40,246 nucleotides of DNA, taken from assembly GCA_027082175.1 (NCBI GenBank), contig JALWIX010000081.1, forward strand, positions 1 to 40,246. Direction: 5' to 3'. The notes beneath the pieces were generated by a model. The model was given only the letters and a program-made list of their open reading frames with translations. It made no database searches and was not told the origin of the DNA. Source of the stretch: Campylobacterales bacterium (GTDB taxonomy: Bacteria; Campylobacterota; Campylobacteria; Campylobacterales; Nitratiruptoraceae). A program made the translations under genes and the position numbers. Shown one piece after another: positions 9,737 to 19,604 of the stretch (the first letter of the stretch is position 1; the number at the start of each line of letters is the position of its first letter).

Positions 9737-10365
9737 ACGGATACCTTTAATAAAGTTTCAATTTCGCTATCGCTTTTTAGTTCCATCCCATATATATCTA
9801 CAACCAGCTCGCTTTGCTCTATAGAGTTAATAAAACTTACGATATTTTGGAAATTGCCTTTGCAACTTATCTCTATTTCTAAAACATGGCCAAAATTATC
9901 GTTGTCGTTAATATCTATAAATTCATTGCTTATAAAATCAATATCAACATTGCTATGTTTTGCTTTTGCAGCGATAGAATCTAAAAATTTCGCCCATTTT
10001 TTTTCATTATATAATAGATTTGATATTGTATGTATTTGAAAATCTAAATATTCGTTTTTATGTTTTAAATTTACAAACTCTTTTTTTAATTTTTCAATCT
10101 CTTTTTTTAGTTTTTTTATTAAGAACTCTTTATCTCCATCTACAGTAATCGAGGCTAAATAGTTTTTATCCTCGTTTAACCTTGTTTCGGCTTCTATTTT
10201 TTCGTTTTTGCTTTTTTGAAGTTTTTTTTCCGCATATGGAAATAAATACTCAAAAGAGACAACGAAAAAAATTAAAAATATTGAAAAATATATTATCTTC
10301 TGTTCGCTGGGTTTCTTAGAAATAAAGAAATTATCAATTTTATCCAATAGAGTTAGTTTTTTCAT
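9718..10365 (-). CDS. PilO/MshJ-like inner-membrane alignment-complex protein
   Basis: N-terminal TM (IIYFSIFLIFFVVSFEYLFPYA), coiled coil, ferredoxin-like C-terminus (LEIEISCKGNFQNIVSFINSIEQSELVVDIYGMEL). Confidence 0.75.
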   Translation of the reverse strand: MKKLTLLDKIDNFFISKKPSEQKIIYFSIFLIFFVVSFEYLFPYAEKKLQKSKNEKIEAETRLNEDKNYLASITVDGDKEFLIKKLKKEIEKLKKEFVNLKHKNEYLDFQIHTISNLLYNEKKWAKFLDSIAAKAKHSNVDIDFISNEFIDINDNDNFGHVLEIEISCKGNFQNIVSFINSIEQSELVVDIYGMELKSDSEIETLLKVSVWGINY

Positions 10366-11879
10366 TTTATAACTACCTTTAACGTACTTATATATTTGCT
10401 TGTATTATCATCCTTCTCTATTTTGTTTGTTTCAATATGATATGTATCGCCTTTAATATTTGAAATATATTTTATTAGGTCCGTAATTCTTTTTTCGTCA
10501 TCGGAGATTACGTCCCACTCCATAGTTTTATTATTATATTTTACCGCTTTTGTTTTAACTTTGTATTTAACCAAATCTTGGGAGAGTTCTGCGATAATTT
10601 TGCCTTTCATAGGATAATTGACTTTTTTATCATAAATGGAGTTTAAAATATTCATTCTTATATTGAATACTTTTCTCTCTTTTTCTATTTTCGAGATGAT
10701 TTTATTTTTATCTTTTTTTAAATTGTTTATACTATTTTCTAGTTTTACTCTAATAGGATGTATTTTGTCATACTCTTTATTAAGTAAAAAAGTGTCGTAC
10801 TGAAGTTTATAACTATATATTAAATTATACAAAGGATAAGAGAATGAGAGCAAAATACTAGCGGCAGTTACTACTATCAATTGGCCGCTTGGCCTTTGCC
10901 AGATTGGAGGAGGTCTTTTGAAGATGGTTAGATTCGGTATTTCCTCTTCTTCTTCCAATATATTAAAGGCCGCTAAATGAAGCAGCTGATGTAAATCTTC
11001 AATAAAAGGCTCCTCGGTTAATAAACCGTAATCAAAAGTAAAATCAAGAACGGTTACGCCAAGATATGTTTGCGCATACTCCTCTATTCCTGATATATGT
11101 CCATATTCGCTACTTATGAAAATTTTGTTTATCTTATCGATGTCGTTTGCTCTTTTTGCATATATCAAAACATCGTTTATATGCATAAAAATTTCACTAA
11201 AAAGCTTCATCAAATATTTTTGGTATTCAAAGTTAGATGTTCTAAGTCCTTCTTGAGACAATAGTTTTATAAACTCCTCTTCATCAATTCGCTCGCCTAA
11301 AAGCTCGCTAAATCTTTCGCTCATATCTTCAAAAGAGTATTTTAAAGATTTAGAGTAAAGATATTTTCCCTCTCGATAAATTGTTAAAAAAGCGTCTTTT
11401 TGCTGAAAATATATAAATATATGAACTTCGTCATTATCTAAAACTTCATTTTTATAAAGATATTTAAATAGTAGCGGCGTTGGAATTATTACATCTATAT
11501 AGTTAATCTTTTTTACGGTTTCTTGAAAATCTTCAAGAATATTGGTGGGATCTGCGACGAAGATATGAAACTTTCTATCTTTATCTGCGGGCAAAGTAGG
11601 AATTTCTAAATACTCTATCTTATACTCTTTTGTTTGATCTAGACCAAGTTCCTCATACGCTTTTATCTCTATAGCATCTTTTAAATCTTCGTTAGGAATA
11701 TTCTTACTTATACTTAGTTGTGACACTATAAAGTTTTTTGTCGCTAAAAAAGAGATATAAAAACTATTTTTAGAAAATTTTGGAGATTGGATTCTTTTGA
11801 TTTTAGTATTTTTGCTTTCATAATAAGTTTGAGAGTATGGATTTATTGAAATAATCGAGTTATAAACTTTTTTTTTCAT
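10362..11879 (-). CDS. MshI-like protein: PilM-like cytoplasmic domain plus TM plus PilN-like periplasmic domain
   Basis: 505 aa; N-terminal actin-like region, TM near residue 340 (LIVVTAASILLSFSYPLYNLIYSY), then coiled coil and PilN-like tail; first gene of the locus. Confidence 0.7.
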   Translation of the reverse strand: MKKKVYNSIISINPYSQTYYESKNTKIKRIQSPKFSKNSFYISFLATKNFIVSQLSISKNIPNEDLKDAIEIKAYEELGLDQTKEYKIEYLEIPTLPADKDRKFHIFVADPTNILEDFQETVKKINYIDVIIPTPLLFKYLYKNEVLDNDEVHIFIYFQQKDAFLTIYREGKYLYSKSLKYSFEDMSERFSELLGERIDEEEFIKLLSQEGLRTSNFEYQKYLMKLFSEIFMHINDVLIYAKRANDIDKINKIFISSEYGHISGIEEYAQTYLGVTVLDFTFDYGLLTEEPFIEDLHQLLHLAAFNILEEEEEIPNLTIFKRPPPIWQRPSGQLIVVTAASILLSFSYPLYNLIYSYKLQYDTFLLNKEYDKIHPIRVKLENSINNLKKDKNKIISKIEKERKVFNIRMNILNSIYDKKVNYPMKGKIIAELSQDLVKYKVKTKAVKYNNKTMEWDVISDDEKRITDLIKYISNIKGDTYHIETNKIEKDDNTSKYISTLKVVIK

Positions 11880-12032
11880 GTATATTCCTAACTTTTAGAT
11901 TCATAATGCGACAAATCATAGACAAATTTTAACTCAATATTACTTAATTTTTTTTTGAATTGCGGAAAATAAGGGATTTTTTTGAAAAGTGAAAAATTAA
12001 GTAAAATAATTTTTCAGCGAAAATTCTTTATC

Positions 12033-12914
12033 TTAAAAAATATATCCCAACTCTTCTAGAGACTTTCTGTTTTTAGTCCATCCTTTTTTTACAACTACGA
12101 AAAGTTCCAAATAAATCTTTTTGCCGCTAAACTCTTCCATCTTAACTCTTGCGTCTTTTCCTATTCTTTTTAGGGTCGAACCTTTTTTACCTATGACAAT
12201 CCCTTTTTGAGACGGTTTTTCAACTATTATCATCGCATAAATTTTATCTAACTTTTCACTCTCTTCAATCTTTTCAATAATAACGTCGGTTTCGTAAGGT
12301 ATCTCGTCGCTCAAGTTTTCAAAAATAGCTTCTCTTAAGAGCTCTTTGTAGATATCTCTTATATTTTCCGTTGTCAAAAGCTCCGGATCGTAAAAATATG
12401 GATGTTCGGGAAGAAATTTAACGATATTTTCTAATAGTTCCTCTTTTCCTATATTTTTAGTGACGGATATTGGCACTAGTTCTAAAAATCTATCTTGATA
12501 TTTTTGAAACTGCGCTATTTTCTTAAGTAGCGTAGCGTTATCTACTTGATCGATTTTTGTTAAAACAACTATGTGAGGTCTATTTTTTTTGTTTAATGAC
12601 AAAAACTTTTCATAATGCTCTAATGAGTCGGTAACAGGAGACAAAAATAAAATAAGATCGCAATCGCCTATAGCTTTTAGAGCTTCTTCAAGCATAAATT
12701 TATTAAGAAGTCTCTCTTTTTCATGAATTCCTGGCGTATCAATGAAAATAATTTGCGCATTTTTGTGCATAACTATGGCGTTTAATCTTTTTCTCGTAGC
12801 TTGAGCCTTATGCGAAACCATGGCGATTTTTTCGCCTAGAAGCCAGTTTAAAAGAGAGCTTTTTCCGGCGTTAGGCCTACCTATAAGCGCTACAAATCCC
12901 GATTTTGTCTCCAT
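12033..12914 (-). CDS. era: GTPase Era
   Basis: GRPNAGKSSLLNWLLGEKIAMVSHKAQATRKR, DTPGIHE, LTKIDQVD, C-terminal KH domain IVIGKKGSTLKRIGKDAR. Confidence 0.97.
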   Translation of the reverse strand: METKSGFVALIGRPNAGKSSLLNWLLGEKIAMVSHKAQATRKRLNAIVMHKNAQIIFIDTPGIHEKERLLNKFMLEEALKAIGDCDLILFLSPVTDSLEHYEKFLSLNKKNRPHIVVLTKIDQVDNATLLKKIAQFQKYQDRFLELVPISVTKNIGKEELLENIVKFLPEHPYFYDPELLTTENIRDIYKELLREAIFENLSDEIPYETDVIIEKIEESEKLDKIYAMIIVEKPSQKGIVIGKKGSTLKRIGKDARVKMEEFSGKKIYLELFVVVKKGWTKNRKSLEELGYIF

Positions 12915-12976
12915 TTTTTCCCTTTACTTATTCTTAGAGTAGTAAAACGGTCGTGTCAATAAAATATTATTTAAAT

Positions 12977-14308
12977 TTACAAAATATACCTTGCGACATC
13001 TTCATTTTTAATAATATTATCTAGTTTTTCGTGAACATACTCTTCGGTTATAGTTATAGTTTCGCCTTTATGCTCGTCAGCTTCGAAACTTATATCTTCC
13101 AAAAGATTTTCTATAATTGTGTGAAGGCGTCTCGCGCCGATATCTTCCATCTTTTGATTGGCTTCAAATGCCAGTTTAGCAATGGCTTTAAGAGCTTTTT
13201 CTTCAAAAACCAGCTCTACGCCTTCAACGTTTAATAGCGCTTGATACTGTTTTATCAACGAATTTTTAGTTAGAGTCAAGATTTTATAAAGAGTCTCTTC
13301 GTTTAAAGAGTCAAGTTCTACTCTTAAAGGAAATCTTCCTTGTAGTTCCGGGATAAGATCGCTAGGCTTACTAACGTGAAAAGCTCCCGCGGCGATAAAA
13401 AGTATATGGTCTGTTTTTATCGTACCCCATTTTGTGCTAACACTGCATCCTTCAACTATAGGCAAAAGGTCTCTTTGAACTCCTTCTTTACTCGGGTCTT
13501 GTCTGCCTTGAACTTTGGAAGAGACAGCTATTTTGTCTATCTCGTCTATAAATATTATACCTTCATTTTGAGCTTTTTCCAGAGCTTCTAGTTTTATCTG
13601 CTCCATATCAAGAAGTTTTTCGCTAGCTTCCGTTTTTAAAAGCTCTTTAGCCTCTTTTACCGTGACCTCTTTTTTTATATCCTCTTTTGTTAGACCTATA
13701 GTAAAAATTTTAGCTATTGATTCTTGTGCTTTAGCTATTTCAGGCGGAAGAGTGCTGTCGTCTAGATTAAGCGCCGTTTTCGGCACCTCAATCTCGATTT
13801 TTAGATTGTCTAGCTCCCCTTTTAAGAGTTTTTCTTTCATTTTTTCGTAACTTTTTTGATACTCATCTTTTTTACTTTCACTAGCCATTTTCGGAAGAGG
13901 AGGTAGTAGCTTTTCCAATATCTTTTTCGTTACGTAGTCTTCTATCAACTCTTTGTTTCTCTCTTTATGCTTCTCCTTTACTAAAACCAAAGAAGCCGCG
14001 ACTAGGTCTCTTACCATAGACTCAACATCACGTCCAACAAAGCCTACTTCGGTATATTTGCTAGCTTCTACTTTGACGAAAGGAAGATCGAAAGATTTTG
14101 CAAGTCTTCTTGCAATTTCCGTTTTACCCACACCTGTTGATCCTATCATCAAAATATTTTTAGGAATTATCTCATCTTGTATTTCACGAGGCAATCGCAT
14201 TCTTCTGTATCTGTTTCTAAGAGCTATAGCTATTGTTTTTTTGGCCTCCTTTTGGCCAATAATATATTCGTCTAGATATTTTACGATCTCTTTTGGTGTT
14301 AGATTCAT
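12977..14308 (-). CDS. hslU: HslU, ATPase subunit of the HslUV protease
   Basis: LTPKEIVKYLDEYIIGQKEAKKTIAIALRNRYRR, GSTGVGKTEIARRLAK, IFIDEIDKIA, LQGRFPLRVEL. Confidence 0.97.
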   Translation of the reverse strand: MNLTPKEIVKYLDEYIIGQKEAKKTIAIALRNRYRRMRLPREIQDEIIPKNILMIGSTGVGKTEIARRLAKSFDLPFVKVEASKYTEVGFVGRDVESMVRDLVAASLVLVKEKHKERNKELIEDYVTKKILEKLLPPLPKMASESKKDEYQKSYEKMKEKLLKGELDNLKIEIEVPKTALNLDDSTLPPEIAKAQESIAKIFTIGLTKEDIKKEVTVKEAKELLKTEASEKLLDMEQIKLEALEKAQNEGIIFIDEIDKIAVSSKVQGRQDPSKEGVQRDLLPIVEGCSVSTKWGTIKTDHILFIAAGAFHVSKPSDLIPELQGRFPLRVELDSLNEETLYKILTLTKNSLIKQYQALLNVEGVELVFEEKALKAIAKLAFEANQKMEDIGARRLHTIIENLLEDISFEADEHKGETITITEEYVHEKLDNIIKNEDVARYIL

Positions 14309-14844
14309 TAATCCTCCAAAGTTAAAATTTTTATATTTTTATTGGTATATATACACAAATCTCCCGCAATTTTCAAGCTCTCCTCAACTAAAGTTTTAGG
14401 ATCAAGATTTGCGTGTGCGTCAAGCGCTCTTGCGGCGGAGATTGCATAATTTCCACCGCTTCCTATAGCAGCTATTTTGCAGTCTTCAGGCTCTACAACA
14501 TCGCCGTTTCCGCTTAGTATGAAGATATGTTTAGTATTTAAAACTATCATCATCGCTTCAAGACGTCTTAGGTATTTGTCTTTTCTCCACTCTTTTGAGA
14601 AGTCGATAACGCTCTTTAAAAGATCGCCTTTTTGATTTTCCAAAATTCTTTCGAACATATCAAAAAGATTGAACGCATCTGCCGTACTACCGGCAAAACC
14701 TGCTAAAACTTTGTCGTTATACAAAGTTCTTATTTTTGTGGCGTTGTTTTTCAAGACGGTATTGCCAAAAGTCACCTGTCCATCGCCTCCGATAACCGCA
14801 ACACCGTCTCCTTTATATCCTAAAATAGTTGTCGCTTCAAACAT
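14308..14844 (-). CDS. hslV: HslV, peptidase subunit of the HslUV protease
   Basis: [73 protein letters not shown]. Confidence 0.96.
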   Translation of the reverse strand: MFEATTILGYKGDGVAVIGGDGQVTFGNTVLKNNATKIRTLYNDKVLAGFAGSTADAFNLFDMFERILENQKGDLLKSVIDFSKEWRKDKYLRRLEAMMIVLNTKHIFILSGNGDVVEPEDCKIAAIGSGGNYAISAARALDAHANLDPKTLVEESLKIAGDLCIYTNKNIKILTLED

Positions 14845-15290
14845 TATTCGGCCTCTACTATCAGATTTAGTTTTCCATGGATTCCATGTCCAAGTTTTAT
14901 ATCTACTTCATATTCGCCCGTTTGTTTTATCGGAGGATGGATATCTATATTTTTTTTATCTACTTCTATAGAGAAATCGTTTTTTAATTGCTCGCTAATT
15001 TCTTTATTAGTAATAGCTCCAAAAAGGGCGCCGTTTGCTCCAACTTTATGTTTTACGACAAGCTTTATATTTTCTATTTTTTCTTTTAATTTTTTTAATT
15101 TCTCAATTTCGGCGGCCTCCTGTTCAGCTTTTTTCTTTTGCTGCGCCTGCCACTGCTTTATAACCGCATCAGTGGCCAATTTTGCAAAACCTCTTGCTAT
15201 AAGGAAGTTTTTTCCGTATCCATCTTTAACCTCTTTGATATCTCCAGCTTTTCCTAAACCTTTTACATCTTTTACTAAAAGTACTTTCAT
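14844..15290 (-). CDS. rplI: 50S ribosomal protein L9
   Basis: [37 protein letters not shown]9 signature. Confidence 0.97.
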   Translation of the reverse strand: MKVLLVKDVKGLGKAGDIKEVKDGYGKNFLIARGFAKLATDAVIKQWQAQQKKKAEQEAAEIEKLKKLKEKIENIKLVVKHKVGANGALFGAITNKEISEQLKNDFSIEVDKKNIDIHPPIKQTGEYEVDIKLGHGIHGKLNLIVEAE

Positions 15291-15311
15291 ATTTTCTCCT
15301 TTTTAAACTAA

Positions 15312-15353
15312 ACTATCAACTATCCACTATCAACTATCCACTATCAACTATTC
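15312..15353. repeat. heptanucleotide-based tandem repeat, about 6 x 7 bp (3 x 14 bp)
   Basis: actatca actatcc actatca actatcc actatca actattc, read directly; overlaps the stop codon of the FTR-rhodanese gene and lies in the rplI leader. Confidence 0.9.
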
Positions 15354-16083
15354 ACCCTCTCTCTATCTCTCCCGGGTAACTAACTATTCCGTAAGTAAGG
15401 TTGCCAACCTGTTTAAAACCAAGGTCTTTTAAGACTCTTTGGCAATATGCGCTTCTGCTTCCTACGTGACAATAAAGTATTATAGGCTTATCTTTTTGAT
15501 CTTGCAACTGCTCTAAAGCCTTATAGAAAGTAGTAGTAGGAACTAAATAGTCGGTTCCTTTTATCCTTGCGGCTCTATGCTCCATCCATTCTCTTACGTC
15601 CACAAGACTAAAATCGATCATTCCAAGTTCTCTAGCTTCTATCAACGCTTCTAATTCGTCTCCGTCAAGCTGTTCTTTGGATAACAGAAGCTCGCACTCC
15701 TCTTTAGTTAAACCTCTAGAGTGAGTGTGGACCACTTCTTCCAATATCTTCTCTTTTTTCTGTTCTTGTGCGTATTCGGGTGTACAAAAAATTCCGCAAT
15801 GACAAAGTCCATCTTGGGGTATCTCTTTTTCAATTGCGGGTTTACAAGGACATATCCTATCCTCTTCTTTATTTCCAGTTACAAAGAAGCAAGGACAGTA
15901 TCTTTTTCCGTAAATCAGTTTATTTCTGGTTAGTCCAAACTGAATGGATTTGTTTATTTCTGGGTCTGGGTTGTATTCCCATCCAAACTGTTTTATAACT
16001 TTATCCGTAAATTTTATAGTCTTTTTTAATTCTTCCTGAAATTCTGGTGATTCAGGGTCGATTTTTTTTATCTGCTCACTCAT
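15352..16083 (-). CDS. ferredoxin-thioredoxin reductase catalytic-domain protein fused to a C-terminal rhodanese domain
   Basis: CPCFFVTG...RICPC...GLCHCGIFC (FTR catalytic cysteines); C-terminal rhodanese with YCHVGSRSAYCQRVLKDLGF loop. Confidence 0.88.
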   Translation of the reverse strand: MSEQIKKIDPESPEFQEELKKTIKFTDKVIKQFGWEYNPDPEINKSIQFGLTRNKLIYGKRYCPCFFVTGNKEEDRICPCKPAIEKEIPQDGLCHCGIFCTPEYAQEQKKEKILEEVVHTHSRGLTKEECELLLSKEQLDGDELEALIEARELGMIDFSLVDVREWMEHRAARIKGTDYLVPTTTFYKALEQLQDQKDKPIILYCHVGSRSAYCQRVLKDLGFKQVGNLTYGIVSYPGEIERG

Positions 16084-16153
16084 TTAAACTCCCGATTATC
16101 TTGAAATATTTTGATAAAATAATAGCATATCCAATTTTATATAAAGGTTTTAT

Positions 16154-16765
16154 ATGAAAAAGTTGCTCAAAAAGCTTTTTAGGTATCTTTGGCTTGGAAC
16201 ATTATCGATTTTGCCACTTTTAATTGTCGTACAGATTTTTTTCTGGCTCCAAAAAGTCTTGTTAGGATATCTTTATAAAGCATTTGCCATTTCCGAGGGC
16301 AACTATATATTTGTAGGTTCTATGTTTTTTCTTATAATTCTTTTTTTGACGGTTGTCGGATACTCTATAGAAAAGTACGGAAAGTCTATATTTATAGCTT
16401 TTATAGACAACCTTATGCAAAATATTCCGCTTTTAAAAACTATTTATAACTTTGTAAAAGATTTTTTAAAAATGGTATTTGCCACAAAAGAGTCTGATGT
16501 CTTTCGAGAAGTGGTTTTAGTGCCTTTTCCAAATAAAAATCTAAAATCCGTAGGTTTTGTAACAAATGTTCTAGATGAAAAAAATATTGTGGTTTTTGTA
16601 CCTACTTGTCCAAATCCTACTTCCGGTTTTACGGTTATAGTCAAAAAAGAAGAAGCTTACTTTATAGATGTTGGTATTGATGAAGCAATGAAGATGATAA
16701 TCTCAATTGGAGCCGTTGCCGAGGATGAATTTAAAGAGAAGATAACGGAAAAACTCAAAAAGTAG
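16154..16765 (+). CDS. DUF502 family membrane protein
   Basis: Two TMs then IPLLKTIYNFVKDF...FREVVLVPFPNKNLKSVGFVT...VFVPTCPNPTSGF, typical of DUF502. Confidence 0.87.
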   Translation: MKKLLKKLFRYLWLGTLSILPLLIVVQIFFWLQKVLLGYLYKAFAISEGNYIFVGSMFFLIILFLTVVGYSIEKYGKSIFIAFIDNLMQNIPLLKTIYNFVKDFLKMVFATKESDVFREVVLVPFPNKNLKSVGFVTNVLDEKNIVVFVPTCPNPTSGFTVIVKKEEAYFIDVGIDEAMKMIISIGAVAEDEFKEKITEKLKK

Positions 16766-16772
16766 CTTTTAT

Positions 16773-16819
16773 AATTCGGTAAATCGGTTAGTTTTAAAAT
16801 GTCGCCGATATACCGAATT
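16773..16819. terminator. probable bidirectional terminator between convergent genes
   Basis: AATTCGGTAAATCGG (16773-16787) / CCGATATACCGAATT (16805-16819): 15-bp inverted repeat with one mismatch, 17-nt loop, A/T-rich flanks. Confidence 0.65.
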
Positions 16820-16824
16820 TTAAG

Positions 16825-18042
16825 CTAATTTTTTCTAACATGCCCTTCAATAATGAATCTTAGAGCGTTAAGCTTTATAAATCCTTCCGCATCTTTTTGG
16901 TTATAGACGCTATCTTCTTCAAAAGTACTAAATTCAGGAGCAAAAAGAGAATTTGGCGATTTTCTACCGACCACCGTTACGTTGCCTTTATAAAGTTTTA
17001 ATTTTACAATTCCGTTTACGTTTTCTTGAGTTTTATCTATGGCTGCTTGTATCATCTCCCTCTCTGGTGAGAACCAAAATCCGTTATAGATAAGCTCGGC
17101 GTATGTGGGCATTAGTTTATCTTTTGTGTGAGCCTCTTCTCTATCCAAAGTTATGGACTCTATAGCTCTGTGAGCCTTTAGCAAGATTGTGCCGCCTGGA
17201 GTTTCGTAGCAGCCTCTACTCTTCATTCCGACAAATCTATTTTCAACTATATCGACTCTTCCTATTGCGTGTTTGTTTCCGTATTCATTGAGTTTTGTAA
17301 GCAATTTGGCCGGAGTTAGTCTCTCGCCGTTTATGGCTACCGGGTCTCCTTTTTCAAACTCTATTTCTATATATTCAGGCTCGTTTGGCGCATTTTCCGG
17401 AGAATTTGTCCATCTCCACATATCTTCTTCAGGCTCGTTCCAAGGATCTTCTAAAATCCCTCCTTCATATGAGATATGCAGGAGATTCGCGTCCATAGAG
17501 TAGGGGCTTTTTTTACCATGTTTTTCTATAGGGATACCGTGTGATTCGGCAAATTTTAGAAGTTTTTCTCTTGAGTTTAGTTCCCATTCTCTCCAAGGAG
17601 CTATGATTTTAATATTTGGATTTAGAGCCAAGTATGCTATCTCAAATCTTACCTGATCGTTTCCTTTTCCGGTAGCGCCGTGAGCTACGGCATCCGCTCC
17701 GACTTTTTTAGCAATCTCAATCTGTTTTTTGGCTATCAAAGGTCTAGCTATGGAAGTTCCTAAAAGATACTCTCCCTCATAGATAGTATTTGCTCTAAAC
17801 ATTGGAAACACATAATCTTTTACAAACTCCTCTTTTAGGTCCTCTATAAAAATATTTTCAGGCTTAATACCTAGTTTCAAAGCTTTTTCTCTAGCCGGTT
17901 CTACCTCTTCTCCTTGTCCAATATCGGCTGTAAAAGTTACGACTTCGCATTTATAGGTGTCTTGAAGCCATTTTAAAATGATGGAAGTATCTAAACCGCC
18001 GCTATAAGCCAAAACGACTTTTTTTACCTCTTTTTTCGCCAT
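16825..18042 (-). CDS. argG: argininosuccinate synthase
   Basis: [60 protein letters not shown]. Confidence 0.97.
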   Translation of the reverse strand: MAKKEVKKVVLAYSGGLDTSIILKWLQDTYKCEVVTFTADIGQGEEVEPAREKALKLGIKPENIFIEDLKEEFVKDYVFPMFRANTIYEGEYLLGTSIARPLIAKKQIEIAKKVGADAVAHGATGKGNDQVRFEIAYLALNPNIKIIAPWREWELNSREKLLKFAESHGIPIEKHGKKSPYSMDANLLHISYEGGILEDPWNEPEEDMWRWTNSPENAPNEPEYIEIEFEKGDPVAINGERLTPAKLLTKLNEYGNKHAIGRVDIVENRFVGMKSRGCYETPGGTILLKAHRAIESITLDREEAHTKDKLMPTYAELIYNGFWFSPEREMIQAAIDKTQENVNGIVKLKLYKGNVTVVGRKSPNSLFAPEFSTFEEDSVYNQKDAEGFIKLNALRFIIEGHVRKN

Positions 18043-18134
18043 ACTCTTCCTTTTTGTTGTGAAAGTTTTAATGAAATGATATCCAAAAAAAGTTTATGAT
18101 AAAATTGAACTAAAACTTTATGAAGGAGCGTTAG

Positions 18135-18731
18135 TTGAAAAAGGAGCTCTCTACAAAAATTATAGCCGGCAAATATAAGGGCAAAAAGATAAAACTTCCA
18201 TCAAAAGAGGTAACTAGAAGCTCTAAAAATATTTTAAGAGAGTCTCTTTTTAACACTCTTCAGTATGAAGTTATAGACAAAAACTTTGTTGAAGTTTTTG
18301 GAGGAAGCGGAAGCGTAGGTCTTGAGGCATTAAGTAGGGGCGCAAAGCATGTCTATTTTATAGAATTTGATAGAGAGTCTTTTAAAATCCTTTCCCAAAA
18401 TACCAAACTTTTAGATGAAAAATCTTGTACGGTTATTTTTGGCGACGCTTTTGAAAGATTGCAAGATGTGGTTGATGAGCTTCAAAAAAGAGGCGAGAGG
18501 GCGTATTTTTATTTTGATCCCCCTTTTTCTATAAGAGAAGGTATGGAAGATATATATGATAAAGTTTTTGATCTAATTAAAAAAATTCCAGAAAATGCAA
18601 CTGAAATGGTTATAATAGAGCATATGACAAAGATGGATATGCCAGATACTATCGGCAAATATAAGTTTTTCAAAAAAAGGAAGTTTGGAAAAAGTTCTCT
18701 TAGCTATTATACTGCGGAGAGAGCGTCTTGA
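18135..18731 (+). CDS. rsmD: RsmD family 16S rRNA (guanine-N2)-methyltransferase
   Basis: IIAGKYKGKKIKLP..TRSSKNILRESLFNTL, VFGGSGSVGLEALSRGA, YFDPPF. Confidence 0.9.
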   Translation: MKKELSTKIIAGKYKGKKIKLPSKEVTRSSKNILRESLFNTLQYEVIDKNFVEVFGGSGSVGLEALSRGAKHVYFIEFDRESFKILSQNTKLLDEKSCTVIFGDAFERLQDVVDELQKRGERAYFYFDPPFSIREGMEDIYDKVFDLIKKIPENATEMVIIEHMTKMDMPDTIGKYKFFKKRKFGKSSLSYYTAERAS

Positions 18732-19543
18732 AAAAGAGAGTCGGCGTGCCTTACGTCAGCATAGTTATTTTAGTATTGATAATATTGCTATCTTTTTTTG
18801 GAGATATTTTTTATACTAAATCCGCATATGAACTAAATAAAGAGGCTATTTTGCTTCCTCCATCTTTAGAACATCCATTTGGTACCGATAGGTTAGGTAG
18901 GGACCTTTTGGCAAGAGTGATAGAAGGGGGTAAAATATCTTTAACTATAGGTGTGGGAAGCGCTTTGATTGCCTCTTTTATTGGTTTGATAGCAGGGGTT
19001 AGCGCGGGTTATTTTAGAGGAAAAATTGATAAAAGTTTTGTCATAATTGTTGATCTTTTCTTAACTTTTCCAACATTTTTTCTTCTTTTGGCATTGGTTA
19101 GCTACATAGAGGCTTCCAGCCTGGTTTTAATAGTCGTTATCTCTATAACAGGTTGGATGACAACGGCTAGGATGATAAGAAGCGAGAGTTTTGCAATAGC
19201 TAGCAAACCTTTTATCAAAATCTTACAGATAGCGAAAACTCCTTCATATAAAATAATATTAAAATATTTCGCTCCTTTGATAGCTCCTATATTTTTTATA
19301 AGTTTTACCTTTGGCGTAGGAGGGGCGATTTTAAGTGAATCTGGGCTAAGTTTTTTGGGTCTTGGAATAGTTCCTCCTCAAATGAGCTGGGGGTCTATTT
19401 TAAGTGAAGGGAAAGAGGTTATAGATATTGCTTGGTGGGTAAGTTTTTTTCCGGGTTTAATGATATTTTTGATTACTTTTTCTTTGATAAATATTTCAGA
19501 TTATTTACAAAACGTTACTAACAAAAAAGAGAAATTAATCTAA
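18728..19543 (+). CDS. ABC transporter permease, DppC/OppC type
   Basis: HPFGTDRLGRDLLARVIEGGKISLTIGVGSALIASFIGLIAGVSAGYFRG; ESGLSFLGLGIVPPQMSWGSILSEG. Confidence 0.9.
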   Translation: MKKRVGVPYVSIVILVLIILLSFFGDIFYTKSAYELNKEAILLPPSLEHPFGTDRLGRDLLARVIEGGKISLTIGVGSALIASFIGLIAGVSAGYFRGKIDKSFVIIVDLFLTFPTFFLLLALVSYIEASSLVLIVVISITGWMTTARMIRSESFAIASKPFIKILQIAKTPSYKIILKYFAPLIAPIFFISFTFGVGGAILSESGLSFLGLGIVPPQMSWGSILSEGKEVIDIAWWVSFFPGLMIFLITFSLINISDYLQNVTNKKEKLI

Positions 19544-19604
19544 TTATGTTAAAATTTTCATAAAGATTTCTTAAAATTGCTCAGCTATCTATCAAGAAAG
19601 TATA

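Noticed and set aside
11991-12015. Hairpin GAAAAATTA-N7-TAATTTTTC between era and the pilus locus
   Set aside because: Perfect but entirely AT stem apart from one pair; expected by chance in AT-rich intergenic DNA, so not called a terminator.
13953-14399. 148-aa plus-strand ORF
   Set aside because: Antisense to hslU/hslV; no domain features.
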